This document shows, one piece after another, positions 57,201-64,000 of a stretch of DNA of 64,000 nucleotides. Made by a program: the position numbers and the translations under genes. The stretch comes from Acanthaster planci (taxonomy: Eukaryota; Echinodermata; Asteroidea; Valvatida; Acanthasteridae): the NCBI RefSeq assembly GCF_001949145.1, contig NW_019091431.1, forward strand, positions 979,426 through 1,043,425, read 5' to 3'. Every line of letters begins with the position of its first letter. The first letter of the stretch is position 1. The notes beneath the pieces were generated by a model, which saw only the letters and a program-made list of their open reading frames with translations, was not told the origin of the DNA and made no database searches.

Positions 57201-59399
57201 CTGACGTCTACTCGAAAGGGAATCGAACCATGGTTTGTTAATGTACTGCATGGTTCCTCAAACTGTGCATTTTCAGAAAGCCCTCCGTTTTTATTATATT
57301 CACGCTGGTAGGACATTTTTGCCCTTTAAAGGAATGGGCAACCTTAACACGAAGTCTACATTGCACTTGTTTGTTATAAGCTCCTGATATAGATCAACCT
57401 ATCTTGCTGACACCTTGGAAATTTGAGTGTAAAAACTAAGAGAACAATGGTGTAGGCGGGGTCTGAACCCAAGACATCCTTCCCGCCAGTACAATTATTG
57501 CCGATTAAGTTTTCAAAAGGGTTCACCTTGGCTTATTTCAAAACGGAGATAGGGAAACATTCAAGTTGATTAGGTAATGAGAGACCTTGTGCATGATGCC
57601 ATCGACAGCTAGACCCGATAGCCTAAATTACAGCTGTTATGAAGTCACTGACAGTAATTAATTACAAGGAGCAATCTACAGAGATAAGGCAGATACTGAA
57701 ATGAAGAACTTAAAAAGGCGTTGCGATTGTTTTTATGTCGAAATCCTGTGTTCAAGTCACAGAATACAAATATTCTTAGTCCGCTTTGATTAGAGATACT
57801 TTGATAAAATCTTACCTGACTTACAAATGCGATTGGAAGGTGCCTGTCCAAACAGTCCAAGTCGTTAAAGTTGCAATCAGCTTGTGTGTCCGTCAGCGGC
57901 AATTACAGAGCTGCTTTCAACCACGAGATGCGTCTTTCATGTCCACTGGAAGTTTGTCCTGAGTTCTCTCTGACAGGATGTACCATTCACGAGGTGGAGA
58001 TGTCACCCGAGTCTTTTAGCGAGATGCATGGGTATGCGCGCCCTCGACGCGATGTTTTCTCAGCAGTGCTGCTAAGAAGTATGACGAATTGACACTCGCA
58101 TCAACGCCGCACTCAACCGATGGGCTGTTGCTAATGAATCCTCGTTCCTCTCTGCCTACTTCAAGACTGTCCGGGTGACGTGAATAATTCTCCACGTCGT
58201 GTAGAGTGAAGATGCACGTAAATGGAAGCTTCGTACACCCCGAGCGAAATCATAGGTGGAGATATGGGTGAAACACTTCTGGCCTACGATCACCGGAAGG
58301 GTAAAAATGCTCGCCAGCTCGTTGAGTCTGTGTGAAAGACGTGGGTACCTTTGTTTTCCTATGAGCAATGGTGATGAAGGGGATCGAGAAGGAACCAAGT
58401 TCAAGCCTCGTTTGCAATTATTGATTAGACAATGAAAGATGTGCCACTGTTTTCCAATATCTCTCGAAAAGTCATCAGACGGCTGTTGTGTGTCTTTATT
58501 TTTCATCAGTTTATCAGTTCATCTGCGTCCCGTTGGGCCTGACTGTTTTCCAGGTCAAAATTGGCACTCTTCTAAGTCTTTCTGACCCATTTCTGGTTCA
58601 TTTTAAACCGGAAAGGGACATCTCTTCACCCGGAAACAGGTCAAGCTCCACGGGACGTCGATTGCTGGTCAGTCTGACCCGTTTACTATGCACAAATCAC
58701 ATGACTAGGTGGGCACACATGCCGATTGCAGATTAATTGTCTCGCCACAAGTGATTAACTTATTTGTTGCTTTCGGACGTGTCTTGAACAGCGTTTCGTC
58801 AAGGGGGGTTCAACTACTCAGAATCGCAAGCTCTCTTAGGATTACTCATTTTTTGCCAGAATTTGCGGTAAAAATTATTTCTGAATCGTGGCACGAGAGG
58901 GCGCAGTACCGAAACTTTAACGAGGGCGTTGTGGCGCAAATAAACTTCCTAAACAATGTTGGTGGACTTCGTCACGAAGTGGTACAAACACCTGCTAAAA
59001 ATTGCCCCATTTATCTTGTTTTAGAGGTTTAAGGGTCAAAATTAGACCTGTAGATCTGCGTCATGTAAATTCAAGGGTAGTTTGATCAATCATCAGCACG
59101 TGCGGTAAGTGTGTAATTTTGAAATGTCGATTTCAGTGTTGGCGCGTTGGTGAGTTTCCGACACTGCAACATTGAATCTATATCATCATAAATCATTTAC
59201 ATGTACCGAAGACAGGCTTGTAATGTAGTTAATGTGATACGTCATGCTTAGTCGTACGGTAACAGTGACTAGTTCTCTTTCGTTAGTACCTGTTTAGCTC
59301 TTGCAGAATTTTTTTTGTAATAAAATTATCATGAATTACAGCTTTTTTGTTCAAGAAAGGTTGTGGCTGACTGGAAATGGAATGACCTGATGACAGATT
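51216..59399. other. Long intergenic stretch without a recognisable gene
   Basis: AT-rich, with short unconvincing frames. A CTCF-like core lies at 58897-58904 and a short CA tract near 55268. If the candidate exons at 50.7-51.1 kb are real, upstream exons should lie here, but none could be identified. Confidence 0.4.
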
Positions 59400-59435
59400 T
59401 TCATTTTATCCTCTCCCGGGAGAGGATAAAATGAA
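59400..59435. repeat. 36-bp perfect palindrome
   Basis: The half-site TTCATTTTATCCTCTCCC is followed directly by its exact reverse complement, centred on CCCGGG at 59415-59420. It lies 315 bp upstream of the BOK-like ATG. Confidence 0.97.
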
Positions 59436-59749
59436 GGTTAGTGATTCGTGCTAGTATGCTCAGTATGTCAGTAAGTAACACTGACATGACTAACAGTATT
59501 TCAAGAATGACGTCATCAGTAAGCAGATGAGAACTGGTAATTAATTTATTGTTAAAATCTTATATTATTGCTTAGTGAATTGCACATTATTATTATTTAT
59601 GTGATCTATTTGTTCCAAACTCTCTTTCAGATAAACAAACGGGTTACCGCCAAGTCTTCCATAGCAATCCACATTTTCCTGCAGTAGTACGACAGGAGAG
59701 TATTTTGGATTGAAGAGGTCCTGATTGAGGAGTGAGAGTATAATCAATC

Positions 59750-60802
59750 ATGACAGGTGGCAAGAAACTATCAAAGACTCGTCGGATAAGTCGCAGTAGT
59801 ATGTCTGCCTCCTTCTTGCTCAAGGAGCGCTGGAAGACATCATCAGAGCGAATGTTGGCAGCTGTTGAGATGGTTTCATCCTTCTTGAATGAGCAAGCCA
59901 TCAAAGCTGCCACTTTCATTGGTTTGGGCAAGCTATTTGACAGCCCGTATACCGAGGAGATGGTTGTTCAGCAGACGCGGGTCCTGTGCCGCGATTACAT
60001 CTTCACCAAGCTGCGTGAGAACTCCCTCCTCAAGCACGACATCTATCCGCCAGGCCTGGAGGTTGATGACGTTGTGCGCGCCTGTCAGCCGAAAGGGCAC
60101 GACATGACGTGCGGGGCGTGCGACGTCTCCCGCGAACTCGTGACCATCACGCAGGAGTTTGACCGAATGTACCCATATCTCTTCAAAGACATCTGCACGT
60201 ACCTTCATGTCAACTTTCAAACCGGGGCCCAGCTGCAGACAGTCTTTACAGCCGTGGCCGCCGAGCTCTTCCGACGCTCCATCACCTGGGCACGCGTGGT
60301 GGCGCTCTTTGCATTTACCGGCGCCTTAGTTGTGGAATGCGTGGAGCAGGGTCACGTGAACTATGCCAACATCGTTGTAGATTCTATGCAAAAGTTCACC
60401 AGGAGACGCTTGGCTGCTTGGGTTGTTAAACAAGGAGGCTGGGTAAGCTCACTATCTGGAACTCCTACAAGATTCAACTTTCCTGACTTATCTTTTATGT
60501 TCTTCTTGATTGGGGTGGGGAGAGTTTGTATCAAATGTCATTAGCATGTGTGTTACACTTAGGGCTTCATCTAGGATTAAAACAAAATAAGTATCTGTCC
60601 ATTTCCAGGCAATGTTAAACACTGTCCCATCCGTCATAAGCAAAATTTCTATAACTGATACACCTTGTTGCCATCTGAACCCATGTTACAGCCCGCCATG
60701 GTTCATCATGTCCAGAGCTACCGAGTCTCATCCTCTCGTCTTTGGTTCCTGTCTATCATCGGTGCAGCCGTTGGCATCACCCTCACGCTGGGCCTCCCCT
60801 AG
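59750..60802 (+). CDS. BOK: BOK-like Bcl-2 family apoptosis regulator
   Basis: Two exons, 59750-60442 and 60692-60802, join in phase 0 into 267 residues. LFDSPYTEEMVVQQTRVLCR aligns with the BOK alpha-1 region (AFDRSPTDKELVAQ...). The BH3 region is ELVTITQEFDRMYPYLFKDI (about 119-138), BH1 is FRRSITWARVVALFAFTG (about 164-181), BH2 is WVVKQGGWPAM (about 224-234), and the C-terminus is a membrane anchor (LWFLSIIGAAVGITLTLGL). Conserved SITWARVVALF matches the BOK ITW(G/A)KVVSLY motif better than BAX or BAK. Odd points: about 50 extra basic/Ser-rich N-terminal residues (RRISRSSMS), a Cys-containing insert before BH3, and a BH3 core in which the usual Gly-Asp pair reads Thr-Gln. BOK is a pore-forming multidomain effector at ER/mitochondrial membranes. 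No earlier start is seen; A at -3 supports this ATG. Confidence 0.88.
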
Positions 60803-62997
60803 CTCAACCAGTGGCTCCGCCCCCAACACAGCAAGCATCATAGTTACGCAACACTCCAAGCCTTATAAACTGTGACTTTCCACTGAAACCATACTTTGAT
60901 AAAAATATTTGAGATTCTAGCAACATTTCCGAAGAACTTTCTGTCTGAATTGCATCGAGTATGCTACTTGTTATACTGTTGCCTAGACTAAACGGATTTA
61001 AAAACTAAATCTAGTTACAAGTTATGTTACAAAGTATTAAATAATATTTATATCTTTCAGGTCTTTAAGTTTTCAGTTGATTGTGATACATAATACATGA
61101 AGGGACAGTTACAGCAACTCCTTGGAACGCGAAGGTAATGCAGATGCAAGCATTGTAATAATCAACCTGGTACTAAAGCAGTACAGGTGTGTACTTCTAA
61201 TTTTAAAGCATTTTGACAGAAACCCAAAAAAGCCTCAATTTTAAAATGTTGTTCTCAATAAGCCTCGCTGACAAACACTGACACACTCTTTATGGGACTC
61301 TTGAAACTTACATTAAGTGCTGTCCCTCAGGCAAGTGAAGAAAAAGAAACCTTTCAAAATGTGATTTGAGAGATTATAGTATCACCCCGTAGGCTAGTCA
61401 ACTTCATTTGGACTTGTGAACTTGCTTTTGGGCCGGTGACAAAAAAATGGCCCGTTAGTATTTTTTTGACTATGCTTATCAAAGTATTGACAAAGGAAAT
61501 TGTGTGTGAACGATTTTAGTAATTCCCTGCCAGGATACAATAAATTCAACAACTTAGCTGAATTTAAGTTTCTAAACTTTCAAAACTATACATACATTAA
61601 CTTTTAGGATATTACTCATGGGTTCTGCTAACACATCAATGTTAGGATTTTCAAATTTTAAAGAACTTTATTTCTTGCAGGGAGATTATATTTCTGCAAA
61701 ATAAATATCCACTTTGCAGTCTGACAAATATTTACTCAAAGACTGGAACTGAGATACTGAATTCCAACACGTGGGAAGTGACGCCAAAGATAGTGTGATA
61801 TCAGGTCAGTCAACAAGGCACTTGAACAAAACGTTTACCCAGTGACGTCAAGGTCTTGTGGCGCAATAGGTTAGCCACTCCTTCCACACTGTCCTTAGCT
61901 GATCAATGAAATTCATGGTGTCATTTTTAGTGACAATAACCGTAGCTATTTCTGAATGTACACGACCGCATCAACTTTCGATATTCAATCAGAACAAAAA
62001 ATTGAATCTTTTATCTACACAAGTACCCTCGCATAAGGTAGAGGAACTTTGTCCAAGTCACTTCAGTTCCCAAAAAATCCCTCAAAGCACTACGAGTTGC
62101 ATGCCAAATGTAGAGCAATATTTGTGCCGAAGTATGGACCACAAGATTGCTTATGCACACACGTCACCTGATGGCTTTTGTACTCTGATGACGTGTATCC
62201 AATTTATTGGACTCAAGTCCACTGTGATCCAGTCGAACACCCAGTCACTCACTGATTGTGCAATTGGTTTGAGTGCTGCTTAGATTAAATGTAGGTCCTA
62301 TAAATGGTTCTGAATTTCCTGTGGTGGGGGATAGTACCCAACTGAGCCACAGCGAAGCGAGCCGTTCACCTGGATTCTACCGTCTTTGACCCAGATGTTG
62401 CCATTCATGCAGTTTTCCCCTTTTCTTTATTTGCCATGCATAATCAAGAGTAAAAATTGGACAGTCAAATTAATTTGACTTATGTTGGTCACACCAGGTC
62501 ACACCAGGGGGACTTTCCCCCAGATGATAATCACGCTGGATTCCATAAGGTGATGAAAACAATTCCACAGGGATTAACATTGATATTCTCCAAGTATCTG
62601 ATGAAAGCAGTCTCCCATATCATGTACACTGTATATAGTATATAGTATATTAAAATAAATCAATGTATGCAAAATATTTTTCTCAAACTACTCACAACTG
62701 TAATATTTAATGAAGTATTAACAGAGATGTACTAATTCTTGTACAGAAATTTTTTTAGTTTTTGAATAAAAGTTTTGGAGGAAATTTTGGATTTTTCCAT
62801 GTTGTTTACTTTGGACATTTTTAGATAATGGAGTACAGTCAATGAAAAAGGGATTTTCTGCAAACAAAAATGTTGGTTGTTTGAAGTCTTCTTGTCATAG
62901 CAAAAGCCAAACCCAACATCCGATCACTTCCCCTCCCCTGCTTCCCGCCCCCTCCCAGAACTTCCTCGGCAGCATCACCCCAAGCCTAAGCCAGTGG
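60803..62997. other. Convergent region between BOK and APTX
   Basis: It holds the 3' UTRs of both genes. AATAAA at 61539-61544 may serve BOK, and TTTATT near 62427 may serve minus-strand APTX. An A-box-like CCAACTGAGCCA (reverse of TGGCTCAGTTGG) is at 62338-62349. A 125-codon frame at 61906-62283 is discussed under the findings. Confidence 0.45.
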
Positions 62998-63551
62998 TCA
63001 TCTTTTCTTGATGTGAGTGACAATGTGTTCTTTCAGTTTGGGCATAGTCGCCAGCTCCTTCTTGCACACATGACACCTGAAAGCAGAAAAAGAAAGTAGA
63101 AGCAAAACTTGAATTGATTTTACATTTCCTACCTCGACCAAGTGTGAAATTCCTGTACAGATTAGAGACAGGGCTCTAAGGCATTAAATTCTTTTGTCAT
63201 TCCATGATTCACACCACCAACACTGCTCACCTTCCACCCAAAGGTGGTACAAACAACATATCCTCCAAAATATCCAAGTCATGTGATACTCCACCAGTTC
63301 AGGCTGATGTATTTAACAGTGCACTGTCCACAGAACAGAAACCTGAGAGGTGTCCACAAAACTCCATACATGTACATTTGTCTGTGAATTTTTTTCAACA
63401 CTGAGATCAAATTAACCAAGAATGCTACACTGTAGTGAGTCATCCTCAGTGATATCTGATGATACTCACCTGAGCGGCAGTTTGAGTAATGCCTCAGGAT
63501 TCTTAGCCGAGGTGTCAACTTTGCCTTCTGTCTCCAACTGATCCATGACTT
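62998..63551 (-). CDS. APTX: Aprataxin, last two exons (partial)
   Basis: Aprataxin is a HIT-family hydrolase that removes AMP from abortive DNA-ligation intermediates; it ends in a C2H2 zinc finger that contacts DNA. Exons 63470-63551 and 62998-63076 join in frame: VMDQLETEGKVDTSAKNPEA, LLKLPLR, then CHVCKKELATMPKLKEHIVT, HIKKR and stop. Human APTX ends with the same architecture (ELLKLPLRCHECQQ ... LKEHL), including the two Cys and two His of the finger. The preceding exon (phase 1 boundary) was not found before the right edge, so the HIT domain lies outside the window. Confidence 0.88.
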
Positions 63552-63816
63552 CTGCAAGTTAAGCGTGAGAGAAAAAGTGCGACGTATAACAAAGAGAGAT
63601 CTGGGATGATGCCAATGCTGCGGTCAAGTACTTTTCAAAGTACCAAGTTCTCTACCAAAAATGTAACTATTCTCTCTGAGTGATCCCTGTTCACCACTTC
63701 CCAGGTTGTGTCGTGTAATTGGGGTGGGATCCCTGGCTACATGATGTTTCAGGTTTAATGACTTCTAGCTAGGGCCCCGAACAGAGATATTGACAAATGG
63801 GAAGAGCCACCTACAT

Positions 63817-63893
63817 AGGGTTGGATAGCTCAGTTGGTAGAGCACCAGTACGGTATTCCAGAGGTCACAGGTTCAAATCTCGCTTCGGTCAAT
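63817..63893 (+). repeat. tRNA-derived SINE head (degenerate tRNA)
   Basis: It contains a perfect A box, TAGCTCAGTTGG, followed by TAGAGC, and a near-perfect B box, GGTTCAAATCTC, at tRNA spacing, then a T-run. The anticodon, T and acceptor stems do not pair properly, so it is not a functional tRNA. It probably lies in an APTX intron. Confidence 0.65.
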
Positions 63894-64000
63894 TTTTTTG
63901 TTCATCTTTACAATAAAAAATTTAACTAGTTAGGAGGGACCAAAGCTGAAGTACATGGGCATTTCACAAAGGTAAGATTACAAAGTACACTGATGACTTC

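Noticed and set aside
63817-63893. Functional tRNA gene
   Set aside because: The A and B boxes are good, but the anticodon, T and acceptor stems do not pair, so it is a SINE head or pseudogene.

Overview
The window is animal nuclear DNA. Every recognisable gene is split by GT-AG introns and matches a conserved animal family, spacing is loose, base composition is AT-rich, and small inverted-repeat transposons and a tRNA-derived repeat are present. An invertebrate deuterostome (hemichordate, cephalochordate or an echinoderm) fits best. A Wnt11-type gene is present, and UVRAG lies beside it as in vertebrates. The exact species cannot be told from the sequence.

Layout. 1-3.7 kb: 5' half of UGGT (minus), running off the left edge. 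4.4-6.0 kb: complete WDR83/MORG1 (plus), head to head with UGGT. 8.4-15.3 kb: UVRAG (minus), interrupted by a 584-bp assembly gap beside an 89-bp tandem repeat; one or more N-terminal exons are lost in the gap. 16.2-17.8 kb: a two-exon TSSK-like kinase (minus). 19.1-24.9 kb: six-exon Wnt11 (plus). 26.9-29.3 kb and 45.3-48.6 kb: two paralogous three-exon acetylcholinesterase genes (both minus), each ending in a T-type tetramerisation tail. 59.8-60.8 kb: a BOK-like Bcl-2 family gene (plus). 63.0-63.6 kb: the last two exons of aprataxin (minus), running off the right edge.

The genes do not form one pathway. They cover ER glycoprotein folding, MAPK scaffolding/splicing, autophagy, kinase signalling, Wnt signalling, acetylcholine hydrolysis, apoptosis and DNA repair. 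The 29-45 kb and 49-59 kb intervals carry no identifiable gene, but they hold mobile elements and a few candidate minus-strand exons.

Most notable: (i) both cholinesterases carry Ser at the oxyanion-hole position equivalent to Torpedo Gly119, and one also carries Ser at the Ala201 position; (ii) both T-tails have one extra residue between the second and third tryptophans; (iii) UVRAG-Wnt11 linkage is kept; (iv) a CTCF-like GAGGGCGC core is strongly over-represented; (v) there is a 251-bp inverted-repeat transposon with a clean 8-bp target duplication, a 630-bp foldback element, and inverted repeat pairs around Wnt11 exons 5-6 and around the first cholinesterase.
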